Shown: positions 20,470 through 27,370 of the stretch, piece by piece
How the letters are laid out: every line of letters begins with the position of its first letter
Numbering within the stretch: position 1 is the stretch's first letter
Assembly (NCBI GenBank): GCA_947503365.1
Contig: CANNDT010000059.1
Span: forward strand, 1 to 27,495
Reading direction: 5' to 3'
DNA from: CANNDT01 sp945876205
GTDB lineage: Bacteria > Acidobacteriota > Vicinamibacteria > Vicinamibacterales > UBA2999
Length of the DNA: 27,495 nucleotides
The notes under the pieces: model-generated
Seen by the model: the letters and a program-made list of their open reading frames with translations, nothing else
Database searches by the model: none
What the model was told of the DNA's origin: nothing
Made by a program: the position numbers and the translations under genes

Positions 20470-21408
20470 GTGGAACTAGCTGAACTACGCGTTTTCCTTA
20501 AGGTTGCGGCCGAAAGGAGCTTTTCCAGAGCAGCCATGAAGCTGCACCGGACCCAGCCGGCTGTCAGCCAGGCGGTGCGCCGCCTGGAAGAGAGTGTCGG
20601 CGAGCGGCTCTTCGACCGGGCCACCAAGGACGCCACCCTGACCGACGCGGGCCGGCTCCTCCGGGACTACGCCGACCGGCTACTCCGCTTATCGGAGGAA
20701 GCCGAGACCGCCGTTAAGGATCTGCGCGACCTGCAGCGCGGCCGCGTGCTGATCGGCGCCAACGAGGCATCGGTCCACGCCGTGCTCCCCCTCATCGCCA
20801 AGTTCCGCGAGGCGCACCCGCTGGTGCACGTGGATGTCCGCCGCATTCCTGCCCGCCAGATCGGGGCCGAAGTGGCGCAAGGCAGCCTCGACTTCGGGGT
20901 CCTGACGTTCCAGCCCGCCGAGCCCAAGCTCGGCTCGATCGTCCTCGGGCAGGACGAGCTGGTGATGCTCGTCCATCCCTCGCACCCGCTCGCCAACACC
21001 CGCGAAGTCACGCTGTCGGAATGCGCGCGCCAGACGGTCATCGCCCACAACGACCCGTCGCACGTCCGCGACCGCGTGCTGCGGCTGTTCGAGCAGCATC
21101 ACATCCCGGCCAACATCCTGGTGTCGCTGCCAAGCCTCGAGGGGATCAAGCGCGCCGTGGCGATGAAGATGGGTGTGGCGCTGCTGCCCCGCCGCTGCGC
21201 CGAATCCGAGATCGCGCGAGGCGAGCTCGTGGCGCTGGCGATGCCGGAGGTCAGGCTCCGGCGGCAGGTGCGGTTAGTGTTCCGTAAGAGCGGCGAGCGG
21301 TCGCACGCGTCGAACGCGTTTCTGGCGTCCCTGGATGACAAGAAAGGCGCAGGGAAGGCCGCTTCGGATCCGCCTACGAAAAAGAGCTCACGTACGGAAG
21401 ACGTGTAG
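20470..21408 (+). CDS. LysR-family transcriptional regulator, probably of the leu genes
   Basis: 312 residues from GTG 20470. Winged helix at 1-60: MELAELRVFLKVAAERSFSRAAMKLHRTQPAVSQAVRRLEESVGERLFDR, a classic LysR start split over the HTH. The effector domain follows: GRVLIGANEASVHAVLPLIAKFREAHPLVHVDVR, LDFGVLTFQP, LVMLVHPSHPLAN and GIKRAVAMKMGVALLPRR. The last 30 residues are a basic tail (KKGAGKAASDPPTKKSSRTEDV). It is transcribed away from leuA and converges on leuD, overlapping its end by 35 bp. The leu genes on both sides make control by a leucine-pathway intermediate (2-isopropylmalate in LeuO-like cases) plausible; this is inference. Confidence 0.9.
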   Translation: MELAELRVFLKVAAERSFSRAAMKLHRTQPAVSQAVRRLEESVGERLFDRATKDATLTDAGRLLRDYADRLLRLSEEAETAVKDLRDLQRGRVLIGANEASVHAVLPLIAKFREAHPLVHVDVRRIPARQIGAEVAQGSLDFGVLTFQPAEPKLGSIVLGQDELVMLVHPSHPLANTREVTLSECARQTVIAHNDPSHVRDRVLRLFEQHHIPANILVSLPSLEGIKRAVAMKMGVALLPRRCAESEIARGELVALAMPEVRLRRQVRLVFRKSGERSHASNAFLASLDDKKGAGKAASDPPTKKSSRTEDV

Positions 21409-21991
21409 CGACGGCGTTGACCTGCTCGTAGTTTTCGAGCAGAAGGCCGGTCGTATCCCACGCGCCCGTCACGAACGCGTCGCGCACGTGGCCGGGGAGG
21501 CTGACGGCGCACCGGAGTCCTTCGATCTCGCACGTTCCTGCCACCAGGTCCACGCTCACCTTGATGTCAGGGCGCTCTTCGACGCGGTCCATCATCTCGC
21601 GAATCTCGAGGGGCGGCGCGGTCAGGCACGGCAGCCCGAGCATCACCGAGTTGCCGAAGAAGATCTCTGAAAATGATTCGCCGATCACGGCGCGGATGCC
21701 CGCGCGATACAGCCCTTGCGGCGCGTGCTCGCGCGACGAGCCGCAGCCGAAGTTGCGATTGACCAGCAGGATGGTGGCCCCTCTGTAGTGGGGATTGTCG
21801 AAGGGATGCACGCCGTGCGCCTGGTCGCCCGCCGCGGATCCGGTGCGCTCGTCGATGAAGAGGTGCTGTTCCAGGCCTTCGAAGGTGACCGACTTGAGAA
21901 ACCGCGCCGGCATGATGCGGTCGGTGTCGATGTCGTCGCCGCGCATCGGCAAGGCTCGTCCCTCGATACGGGTAATCTTTTGCGCCTCCAC
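21374..21991 (-). CDS. leuD: 3-isopropylmalate dehydratase small subunit
   Basis: 205 residues from GTG 21991, whose G is the last base of the leuC stop TAG. Swivel domain of isopropylmalate isomerase: GDDIDTDRIMPARFLK near the start, and NRNFGCGSSREHAPQGL, the loop that contacts substrate. IGESFSEIFFGNSVMLGLPCL follows. It works with LeuC to isomerise 2- to 3-isopropylmalate. The 3' end overlaps the convergent LysR gene by 35 bp, so both tails share coding sequence. Confidence 0.94.
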   Translation of the reverse strand: MEAQKITRIEGRALPMRGDDIDTDRIMPARFLKSVTFEGLEQHLFIDERTGSAAGDQAHGVHPFDNPHYRGATILLVNRNFGCGSSREHAPQGLYRAGIRAVIGESFSEIFFGNSVMLGLPCLTAPPLEIREMMDRVEERPDIKVSVDLVAGTCEIEGLRCAVSLPGHVRDAFVTGAWDTTGLLLENYEQVNAVATRLPYVSSFS

Positions 21992-23391
21992 TAGCTCACC
22001 ATCTCCCTGACATCAGTCACTTCACCCTTGAGCGCCGCGGCGGCGACCATCGCGGGACTCATGAGCAGCGTGCGGCCGGTCGGACTCCCCTGCCGCCCCT
22101 TGAAATTTCGATTCGACGACGCGGCGCAGACCTGATCGCCTTCGAGCTTGTCTGGATTCATGCCCAGGCACATCGAACATCCCGCGGCGCGCCACTCGAA
22201 GCCGGCCGAGCGGAAGATCTCGTCGAGACCTTCTTCTTCCGCCGCCTTCTTCACCGCCACCGACCCGGGGACGACGAGCGCCTTGACGTGGGACGCGACG
22301 TGCTTGCCGCGGACGATGCGCGCGGCTTCGCGGAGGTCCGACAGACGCGAGTTCGTGCAGGAGCCGATGAACGCGACGTCCACCTTCATCCCCGCAATCC
22401 GCTGCCCCGCCTCGAGGCCCATGTATCCGAGCGCGTCGGTCACCGCCTGCGCTTCGGCGCCCGCATCCGCCGCCGACGGCACGACGTCGCCGACGCCAAT
22501 CGACTGGCCGGGATTCACGCCCCACGTCACGACCGGCGTCAGCTCCTCCGCCTTGATCTCCACGTCATCGTCATACACCGCATCCTTGTCGGAGGCGATC
22601 GACTTCCACCACGCAACCGCGCGATCGAATGCTGCACCCGCCGGGACGAACGGCCGTCCCTTGAGATACGCGAACGTCGTCTCATCGGGATTGACGTAGC
22701 CGACGCGCGCGCCGCCTTCGATCGACATGTTGCAGATCGTCATGCGCTCGTCCATCGACATGCGCTCGATCGTGTCGCCGGCATATTCGTAGGCGTAGCC
22801 GACGCCGCCGGCGACGCCGAGGCGCTGGATGATCGTGAGCACGACGTCCTTCGCGTAGACGCCTGCCGGAAGCTTTCCCGTGACGCGGATGCGCCGCACT
22901 TTCAGCGGCTCGAGCGCGAGACATTGCGAGGCGAGCACGTCGCGCACCTGCGAGGTGCCGATGCCGAACGCCACCGCGCCAAAGGCGCCGTGCGTCGAGG
23001 TATGGCTGTCGCCGCAGGCGATCGTCATCCCCGGCTGCGTGAGACCAAGCTCGGGCCCGATCACGTGGACGATGCCCTGGCGGGCGTCGTCCATGTTGGC
23101 AAGACGGACGCCGAAGTCGCGGCAGTTCTTCTCGAGCGCCGAGATCATTCCCTCGGCGAGCACGTCGATGAAGGGACGCGTCCGCTCGCGGGTCGGGATG
23201 ATGTGATCGACGGTGCCGAACGTGCGGTCGGGCCGCGCCACTTTCCAGCCGCGCAGCCGGAGCTCGTCGAAGGCCTGGGGTGTCGTGACTTCGTGGATCA
23301 GGTGAAGCCCGATGAAGAGCTGCGTCTGTCCCGACGGAAGCGTGCGCACGGTGTGGAGGTCCCACACCTTCTTGAGGAGCGTCTGTCCCAT
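21991..23391 (-). CDS. leuC: 3-isopropylmalate dehydratase large subunit
   Basis: 466 residues from ATG 23391, full length for LeuC. It holds the [4Fe-4S] cluster ligands: Cys in IGSCTNSRLSDL and the pair in GCSMCLGMNPD. MGQTLLKKVWDLHTV, LFIGLHLIHEVTTPQAFDELR, ACGDSHTSTHGAFGA and SNRNFKGRQG are diagnostic blocks. It forms the isomerase with LeuD. It is first in a leuC-leuD operon whose promoter must lie in 23392-23494, a region that also carries heptamer repeats. leuB is not next to it. Confidence 0.95.
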   Translation of the reverse strand: MGQTLLKKVWDLHTVRTLPSGQTQLFIGLHLIHEVTTPQAFDELRLRGWKVARPDRTFGTVDHIIPTRERTRPFIDVLAEGMISALEKNCRDFGVRLANMDDARQGIVHVIGPELGLTQPGMTIACGDSHTSTHGAFGAVAFGIGTSQVRDVLASQCLALEPLKVRRIRVTGKLPAGVYAKDVVLTIIQRLGVAGGVGYAYEYAGDTIERMSMDERMTICNMSIEGGARVGYVNPDETTFAYLKGRPFVPAGAAFDRAVAWWKSIASDKDAVYDDDVEIKAEELTPVVTWGVNPGQSIGVGDVVPSAADAGAEAQAVTDALGYMGLEAGQRIAGMKVDVAFIGSCTNSRLSDLREAARIVRGKHVASHVKALVVPGSVAVKKAAEEEGLDEIFRSAGFEWRAAGCSMCLGMNPDKLEGDQVCAASSNRNFKGRQGSPTGRTLLMSPAMVAAAALKGEVTDVREMVS

Positions 23392-23408
23392 GGATTGATC
23401 TCACTGTA

Positions 23409-23466
23409 CCAGTTGTGTGTTATCGGTTGCCAGTTGCCGGGCTCGGTTGCCTGGCCCGGTTGCCAG
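23409..23466. repeat. Degenerate heptamer repeat array, copy 1
   Basis: CGGTTGCCAG at 23424-23433 and 23457-23466, CGGTTGCCTG at 23444-23453, plus AGTTGTG and AGTTGCC units form a worn 7-bp-type repeat like the arrays at 24647 and 25694. Translated, such arrays give the QLSVVSCQLSVISY strings seen in many genomes. Confidence 0.55.
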
Positions 23467-23473
23467 CTATAAT
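23446..23473 (+). promoter_or_regulatory. Promoter of the DUF6152 gene
   Basis: A consensus TATAAT (23468-23473) lies 22 bases before the ATG at 23495, with GGAGG in between. A GTTGCC (23446-23451, spacer 16 bp) may act as -35; it is part of the heptamer repeat, so the repeat seems to supply half of the promoter. Confidence 0.5.
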
Positions 23474-23494
23474 CGCGGCCTCGGAGGTATCCCA

Positions 23495-23890
23495 ATGAGA
23501 GTCCAGTCAGCCATCCTTATCGTCGGGTTCGCTCTGCTTTTCTCGGTTGCCGGCCTCGGCGCCCATCATTCGGCGTCCGCGGACTACGACGAGTCGAAGA
23601 CCATCAAGTTCACGGGCACGGTCTCGAAGATCGAGTGGACCAACCCGCACGCGCGCTTCGTCATCGACGTCGTCAACCCGGATAAGACCGTGGCCTCCTG
23701 GAGCTTCGAGCTGGCGAGCCCGAACTCGCTGACGCGGGCCGGGTGGGGCAAGCGCACGCTGACGGCCGGCGACGTGATCACGGTGACGGGATCCCCGGCG
23801 AGGTCTGGCAAGACGCTCGGTGTCACCAAGTCGGTCACGACCGCCGAGGGCAAGAAGCTTTTTACCGGAACGATGGGAATCGAGCCATGA
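23495..23890 (+). CDS. DUF6152 family secreted protein
   Basis: 131 residues from ATG 23495 with the ribosome site GGAGG nine bases ahead. Signal peptide 1-23 (AILIVGFALLFSVAGLGA). The mature protein starts HHSASADYDESKTIKFTGTVSKIEWTNPHARFVIDV, the hallmark of DUF6152 (AHHS...YD......GTV....W.NPH). A compact beta-barrel is likely (GDVITVTGSPARSGKTLGVTKSV). The two N-terminal His suggest metal binding, which is inference. Its stop overlaps the next start (ATGA), so it is co-translated with it; the pair is frequent in Acidobacteriota. Confidence 0.85.
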   Translation: MRVQSAILIVGFALLFSVAGLGAHHSASADYDESKTIKFTGTVSKIEWTNPHARFVIDVVNPDKTVASWSFELASPNSLTRAGWGKRTLTAGDVITVTGSPARSGKTLGVTKSVTTAEGKKLFTGTMGIEP

Positions 23891-24648
23891 AGCGATCATT
23901 CCTCCTGCTCACTGTCTGTGCGTTTCTCGGCGCGAGCCTGATGACCGCCGTCGCGCAGGAGGGTGCGCGTCGCGGTCCTGAGGACCCGAAGATGAAGGGT
24001 CCGGCGCCGCGGTTGCCGGACGGGACGATCGATCTGATCGGCACGTGGACCGGCGGCGGGCCGGTGCAGGACATGGAGAAGCAGGGCAACTTCAAGCCCG
24101 GCGAGATTCCGCTGCTGCCCTGGGCGAAAAAGCTCCTCGACTCACGCAAGCCCGAGAACGATCCGCACGCCTTCTGCATGCCGATGGGCATCCCGCGACA
24201 GGCCGGCGGGTATCCATGGCGGTTCGTGCAGTACCGCAACTCGCACATCTTCGTGCTGTGGGAGGGCAACATCCACAGCTTCCGGCAGATCTTCATGGAT
24301 GGCAGGAAGCACCCGGAGGATCCGGATCTCACCTGGTTCGGACACTCGATCGGCAAGTGGGAAGGCGACACGCTGGTCGTCGACACGGTCGGCTTCAACG
24401 ACAAGTTCTGGTTCGACCGCCGCGGGCATCCGCATACCGAGCAACTGCACACGATCGAGCGGTGGACGCGCAAGGACTTCGGCCACCTCGAGAACCAGGT
24501 GACCATCGATGATCCAGGCGCCTACTCGAAGCCGTTCACGACGACCTATGTCGCGACGCTCGATCCGGGCGACGAGCTGATGGAATACATCTGCCAGGAG
24601 AACAACTACTTCGGCGTGGCGGGCGGGTTCGGGCCGACGGGGAAATAG
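23887..24648 (+). CDS. Secreted Acidobacteriota-type hypothetical protein
   Basis: 253 residues from ATG 23887. Signal peptide 1-23 (FLLLTVCAFLGASLMTAVAQ). The mature part has RLPDGTIDLIGTWTGGGPVQD, then ILPWAKK-like PLLPWAKKLLDSRKPENDPHAFCMP, MGIPRQAGGYPWRFVQ, IHSFRQIFMDGRKHPEDPDLTWFGHSIGKWEGDTLVVDT and VGFNDKFWFDRRGHPHTEQLHTIERW, all blocks I recognise from a large family of unknown function that often follows DUF6152. Probably a lipocalin-like barrel in the periplasm; no catalytic motif can be named. The stop TAG is the first part of the next heptamer array. Confidence 0.8.
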   Translation: MKRSFLLLTVCAFLGASLMTAVAQEGARRGPEDPKMKGPAPRLPDGTIDLIGTWTGGGPVQDMEKQGNFKPGEIPLLPWAKKLLDSRKPENDPHAFCMPMGIPRQAGGYPWRFVQYRNSHIFVLWEGNIHSFRQIFMDGRKHPEDPDLTWFGHSIGKWEGDTLVVDTVGFNDKFWFDRRGHPHTEQLHTIERWTRKDFGHLENQVTIDDPGAYSKPFTTTYVATLDPGDELMEYICQENNYFGVAGGFGPTGK

Positions 24649-24674
24649 TTGTCAGTTGTCAGTTGTCGGTTATC
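24647..24674 (+). repeat. Heptamer repeat array, copy 2
   Basis: Three perfect AGTTGTC units (24647-24667) and one GGTTATC (24668-24674). The first unit supplies the last bases of the upstream stop codon (TAG). Confidence 0.75.
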
Positions 24675-24686
24675 AGGGAGGCTGGG

Positions 24687-25691
24687 ATGAAGAAGGGCCG
24701 ATCGTCGTTCGTGTTGAGCGTCCTCGTACTGCTCTCCTCCCTGGGGGCTGGCGTGGCTGCGGCACAAGTGCCGGCCGACGTCGAGGCGAAGCTGAGACAG
24801 ATCGGCCGGGTGGTGGATGCACCGGGCACGGCCTTGATCTATGGGCCGATCCTCAAGTCGCAGTCGTATGACGGGGTCGAGTTCACTCGCGACCAGGCGT
24901 ATGGTCCGGAGGCGCGCAACAAGCTGGATGTGGCGACGCCGAAGGCCAAGCCCGGCACTCCCCTGCAGGTCCTGATCTATGTGCCCGGCGGCGTGGGCAA
25001 CAAGAAGATGGACTATCCGGGTGGCGAGCCCTTCTACGACAACATCATGATCATGGCCGTGAAGAACGGCCTGGTGGGCGTCAACGTTCAGCGCCGATCC
25101 GGCCAGCCCCTGGGCTGGGATGCGGGCGGTCACGATGTCGCCAATGCGATCGCCTGGGTGCGCGCGAACATCGCCCGCTTCGGCGGCGACCCGAACCGCG
25201 TCGTCATCTGGGGCCAGTCGGCCGGTTCAAACGCGCTGTCGGTCTACCTGTCGCATCCGGATCTCTATTCCGCCGGAGGCGTCGGCGTGAAAGGCGCGGT
25301 CCTGATGTCGGGCGGTTACAACCTGCTGCCGCTCGAGCCCAAGGCGCAAAACGGACCGCAGGGCCCCGGCGACCGCGGCGCTGCGGCGGGCGGTGCCGCA
25401 CCGGCCCCTCAGGCACCGCCCCCGGTGGATCGCGCCGTCCAGCTGCAGCGATCGAGCCTTCCCGGCTTGAAGGCCCTGACGATTCCGGTGTTCGTCCTCG
25501 CCGCTGAACTCGACCCCGAGCGGACGGTCGAACTCTCGGTATTGCTGAAGGACCAGCTCTGCGCCGCGGGGCATTGTCCGAAGTACCAGTTGAACAAAAA
25601 TCAGAGTCACATGTCGCAGGTGATGGGCATCAACAGCGCCGACACCAGCGTCTCGGGCCCGGTCTTCGCCTGGATCAAATCAGTTAAGTAG
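24687..25691 (+). CDS. Secreted alpha/beta-hydrolase, carboxylesterase type
   Basis: 334 residues from ATG 24687, with GGGAGG in front. Signal peptide 1-26 (FVLSVLVLLSSLGAGVAAAQ). The hydrolase domain: LQVLIYVPGGVGNKKM, HDVANAIAWVRANIARFGGDPNRVVIWGQSAGSNALSVYL with nucleophile Ser in GQSAGS, LAAELDPE (acid) and NQSHMSQ (His). The first HGG oxyanion motif is replaced by PGGVGN, so it is closer to BD-FAE/para-nitrobenzyl-type esterases. A Pro/Ala/Gly insertion (GPGDRGAAAGGAAPAPQAPPP) sits before the acid residue. Substrate unknown; an extracellular ester is likely. Confidence 0.86.
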   Translation: MKKGRSSFVLSVLVLLSSLGAGVAAAQVPADVEAKLRQIGRVVDAPGTALIYGPILKSQSYDGVEFTRDQAYGPEARNKLDVATPKAKPGTPLQVLIYVPGGVGNKKMDYPGGEPFYDNIMIMAVKNGLVGVNVQRRSGQPLGWDAGGHDVANAIAWVRANIARFGGDPNRVVIWGQSAGSNALSVYLSHPDLYSAGGVGVKGAVLMSGGYNLLPLEPKAQNGPQGPGDRGAAAGGAAPAPQAPPPVDRAVQLQRSSLPGLKALTIPVFVLAAELDPERTVELSVLLKDQLCAAGHCPKYQLNKNQSHMSQVMGINSADTSVSGPVFAWIKSVK

Positions 25692-25693
25692 TC

Positions 25694-25747
25694 AGTTGTC
25701 GGTTGCCAGTCGTCAGTGTGTCGCTGACAACTGACAACCGTTTTTTT
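25694..25747 (+). terminator. Intrinsic terminator built from heptamer repeats (copy 3)
   Basis: Direct units AGTTGTC, GGTTGCC, AGTCGTC (25694-25714) are followed by an inverted set CTGACAACTGACAACCG (25724-25740). The stem 25700-25716 with 25724-25740 has 17 positions with two mismatches, a 7-base loop, and seven T directly after it (25741-25747). It follows the esterase stop by eight bases. Confidence 0.8.
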
Positions 25748-25759
25748 GTACTCAATCCG

Positions 25760-26191
25760 ATGTCGGCCATTCACCATCAGCTCTCGATCAACGCTCCGGT
25801 CGCCACGGTGTACGACGCGATTGCCTCGCCAGATCGAATCGGCACGTGGTGGAACAAACAAACGGCGACACGGACAGATCGCGGCATTGTCATGGAGCAC
25901 AACCCGGGTGCCGAGCACGGCGTGGTGAAATTGCGGGTGGTTCAACTGATCCCCAACACGCACGTGCAGTGGGAATGCATCAGCCGCCATCCCAAGACCA
26001 GCCCTGCGTCCGCCTGGACCGGCACGCACTTCATATTCGAGCTGACCGAGGATGATGACCCAGAGACGACGAACCTGAATTTCCAGCAGGTCGGCTATGA
26101 CGGACGAAGCGAATTCTTCGAATCAAACAAGGCCGCCTGGGGAGAAGTCATGAAGCGCCTGAAGCAGGTGCTCGAATCGCCCGGGAGTTAA
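25760..26191 (+). CDS. SRPBCC-family protein
   Basis: 143 residues from ATG 25760. HHQLSINAPVATVYDAIASPDRIGTWWNKQTATRTDRG is the usual START/Bet v1-type N-terminus (INAP...V..AI..P..I..WW), with the last helix NKAAWGEVMKRLKQVLES. Such proteins bind hydrophobic ligands in a large cavity, some act as co-chaperones (AHSA1). Cytoplasmic, no signal peptide. It stands behind the terminator at 25700-25747, so it needs its own promoter, which I could not identify. Confidence 0.85.
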   Translation: MSAIHHQLSINAPVATVYDAIASPDRIGTWWNKQTATRTDRGIVMEHNPGAEHGVVKLRVVQLIPNTHVQWECISRHPKTSPASAWTGTHFIFELTEDDDPETTNLNFQQVGYDGRSEFFESNKAAWGEVMKRLKQVLESPGS

Positions 26192-26203
26192 CAGTCTGCC
26201 AGC

Positions 26204-26460
26204 GGCGTCCGGCCATGGTCGCAACCGATGCCAGACACGATTGAGCGCGTCAATCTCCGCTTCTGAAAGACCGGCGATGCCAAAGTCGATCAGGGCCTTG
26301 TCGAGGATCATCCGGTGCAAACCATCGAGCTTCGTCCAGGGCATATCACCACTGCGGACGCGGTTCATACTTGGAGCGTATCCGGCGCGCCAGGCGTCGG
26401 CGAACTTCGCTCCGTCCACCGTCAGAGCTTTCCCTCTCTCTTTCGATTGCTCCGTACGAC
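26204..26460 (-). pseudogene. Internal fragment of a HAD-family dehalogenase-like hydrolase
   Basis: The minus frame reads KFADAWRAGYAPSMNRVRSG, MPWTKLDGLHRMILD and SEAEIDALNRVWHRLRPWPDA. This is the cap-domain part of type II haloacid dehalogenase-like proteins. The N-terminal nucleophile block (FDxFGT) is missing upstream and everything after WPDA (Ser and Lys/Asp motifs) is missing downstream, where the SRPBCC gene begins on the other strand. The reading frame is otherwise open, so the truncation is not old. It ends about 13 bp before the attC-like hairpin. Confidence 0.75.
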
Positions 26461-26472
26461 GTGGCCATGTCA

Positions 26473-26507
26473 GCCTAACGCCCTGCCGCCCAAGCGGCTT
26501 GTTAGAC
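26473..26507. other. attC-like hairpin, left side of the hicBA cassette
   Basis: GCCTAAC (26473-26479, fits RYYYAAC) and GTTAGAC (26501-26507, fits GTTRRRY) pair at six of seven positions. Inside, GCCGC and GCGGC form a second stem. At 35 bp it is shorter than typical attC sites (about 57-140 bp), so it may be a trimmed site; the box pair and the orientation agree with the full attC at 26974. Confidence 0.5.
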
Positions 26508-26528
26508 AACTGGCCCGGATGGTACATT
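26499..26528 (+). promoter_or_regulatory. Possible hicBA promoter
   Basis: TTGTTA (26499-26504), 18 bp, TACATT (26523-26528). Start would fall near 26535, the GTG of hicB, as for higB. The -35 overlaps the GTTAGAC box of the attC-like site. Each hexamer matches the consensus at four of six bases, so this is tentative. Confidence 0.35.
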
Positions 26529-26534
26529 GCCTGC

Positions 26535-26741
26535 GTGACGTTCACCGTTGAGATCGAGCGTGAAGACGATGGCCGCTGGCTCGCTGAAGTGCCCGGACTC
26601 TCCGGAGTCTTGGCGTACGGCATGGATCGCAATGAAGCCGTCGCGCGAGTCCAGGCCTTGGCCTTGCGCGTCATTGCCGAGCGTCTTGAGCACCGCGAAG
26701 CCCCTGCTGAGTTCGTCAACGTGACGTTCCACGCTGCATGA
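26535..26741 (+). CDS. hicB: HicB-type antitoxin in an integron cassette
   Basis: 68 residues from GTG 26535. VTFTVEIEREDDGRWLAEVPGLSGVLAYGMDRNEAVARVQALALRVIAERLE is the short HicB domain (EDGRW.AE.P.LPG....G....EA), with the C-terminal strand PAEFVNVTFHA. No separate DNA-binding domain is present. No ribosome site lies upstream, in line with a leaderless message. It precedes hicA (reverse of the usual hicAB order) with an ATGA overlap. The module is enclosed by attC-type sites. Confidence 0.87.
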   Translation: MTFTVEIEREDDGRWLAEVPGLSGVLAYGMDRNEAVARVQALALRVIAERLEHREAPAEFVNVTFHAA

Positions 26742-26950
26742 GCCAGTGGCCGGCCGCCAAGGCCAGCCGCGTTCTCGCCGCGCTGGCCCGCGCCGGCTGG
26801 ACCCTCAAGCGCCAGTCCGGCTCGCACCGTACTCTTGCCCGTCCCGACTGGCCTGATTTCGTGTTCGCCTTCCACGATGGCGAGGAGATCGGCCCTCGCA
26901 TGATGGCCCGCATCGCCAAGCGAACTGGCCTACGACCCGAAGACCTCTGA
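26738..26950 (+). CDS. hicA: HicA-type mRNA interferase toxin in an integron cassette
   Basis: 70 residues from ATG 26738. KASRVLAALARAGWTLKRQSGSHRTLARPDWPDFVFAFHDGEEIGPRMMARIAKRTGLRPEDL is a complete HicA dsRBD-like fold (in two blocks), with the catalytic His30 in GSHRTL and the closing helix ...R.IAK.TGL. HicA degrades mRNA. The stop is 24 bp before the attC site. TA cassettes are known to stabilise integron arrays. Confidence 0.9.
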   Translation: MSQWPAAKASRVLAALARAGWTLKRQSGSHRTLARPDWPDFVFAFHDGEEIGPRMMARIAKRTGLRPEDL

Positions 26951-26973
26951 CTACTCTGGTCTTCGTTCCAGCT

Positions 26974-27043
26974 GCCCAACGTTTCGCGTTGAGCCGCGGC
27001 GCGCCAATTCGGAGCGCGCCGTCAGCTCCAACGCGGGTTAGGC
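26974..27043 (+). other. attC recombination site of an integron cassette
   Basis: GCCCAAC (26974-26980, RYYYAAC) and GTTAGGC (27037-27043, GTTRRRY) form the outer pair. Inside, CGCGTTGAGC pairs with GCTCCAACGCG leaving one extra base on one arm, and CGGCGCGC pairs perfectly with GCGCGCCG around a short loop. Length 70 bp, the arm order and the extrahelical base are all those of attC sites. The strand cut is expected after the G at 27037. Confidence 0.82.
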
Positions 27044-27370
27044 GTCACGCAGTCTTGAGCGTGTCATCAAGCAATGCCGTCTGCTTCGATATGGCCACCG
27101 CCGCGCTCTTGTGACACGACAGGTTATCCAGTAGTACGACATCGGCGTGGGCTGGCCAGCGTATGGCTGGAACGCCGGCATGCCCTCGGCTTCGTATTGC
27201 TCACGGTTACTGTCGTCCACCTTCAGATACAAAACATCGGCGGCGAGGATGCCAAAGAAGACATCGTCGGCATAGAGTCCGACGCCCCCGAACATTGCGC
27301 GAGGTCGCACGGACTCCAGACCGGCGAGTTGCTCGAGGACGAATGCGCGAAACCCGTTGGAGACGCGCAT
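27038..27370 (-). CDS. TfoX/Sxy N-terminal-domain protein with a disrupted C-terminus
   Basis: 110 residues from ATG 27370 (MRVSNGFRAFVLEQLAGLESVRPRAMFGGVGLY in two parts), an upstream GTG at 27427 being possible. MFGGVGLYADDVFFGILAADVLYLKVDDSNR is the core of the TfoX N-terminal domain. It stays regular until GQPTPMSYYW; there the family normally goes on with about 20 residues (E/DVPxEVLED...WAxKA). Instead the frame gives ITCRVTRARRWPYRSRRHC, while the neighbouring frame has HKSAAVAISK, like the expected last helix. A small deletion with frameshift near 27110-27135 is likely. Its stop codon TAA is within the attC GTTAGGC box. Confidence 0.72.
   Translation of the reverse strand: MRVSNGFRAFVLEQLAGLESVRPRAMFGGVGLYADDVFFGILAADVLYLKVDDSNREQYEAEGMPAFQPYAGQPTPMSYYWITCRVTRARRWPYRSRRHCLMTRSRLRDA

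Noticed and set aside
22288..23472. Plus-strand frame of 394 codons opposite leuC
   Set aside because: Shadow of leuC for the same reasons.
27100..27140. Frame reading DVVLLDNLSCHKSAAV, similar to the DN...HK motif of IS630 transposases
   Set aside because: The first part overlaps the TfoX codons for MSYY in another frame and the tail fits a displaced TfoX C-terminus. No further transposase sequence or inverted repeats were seen.
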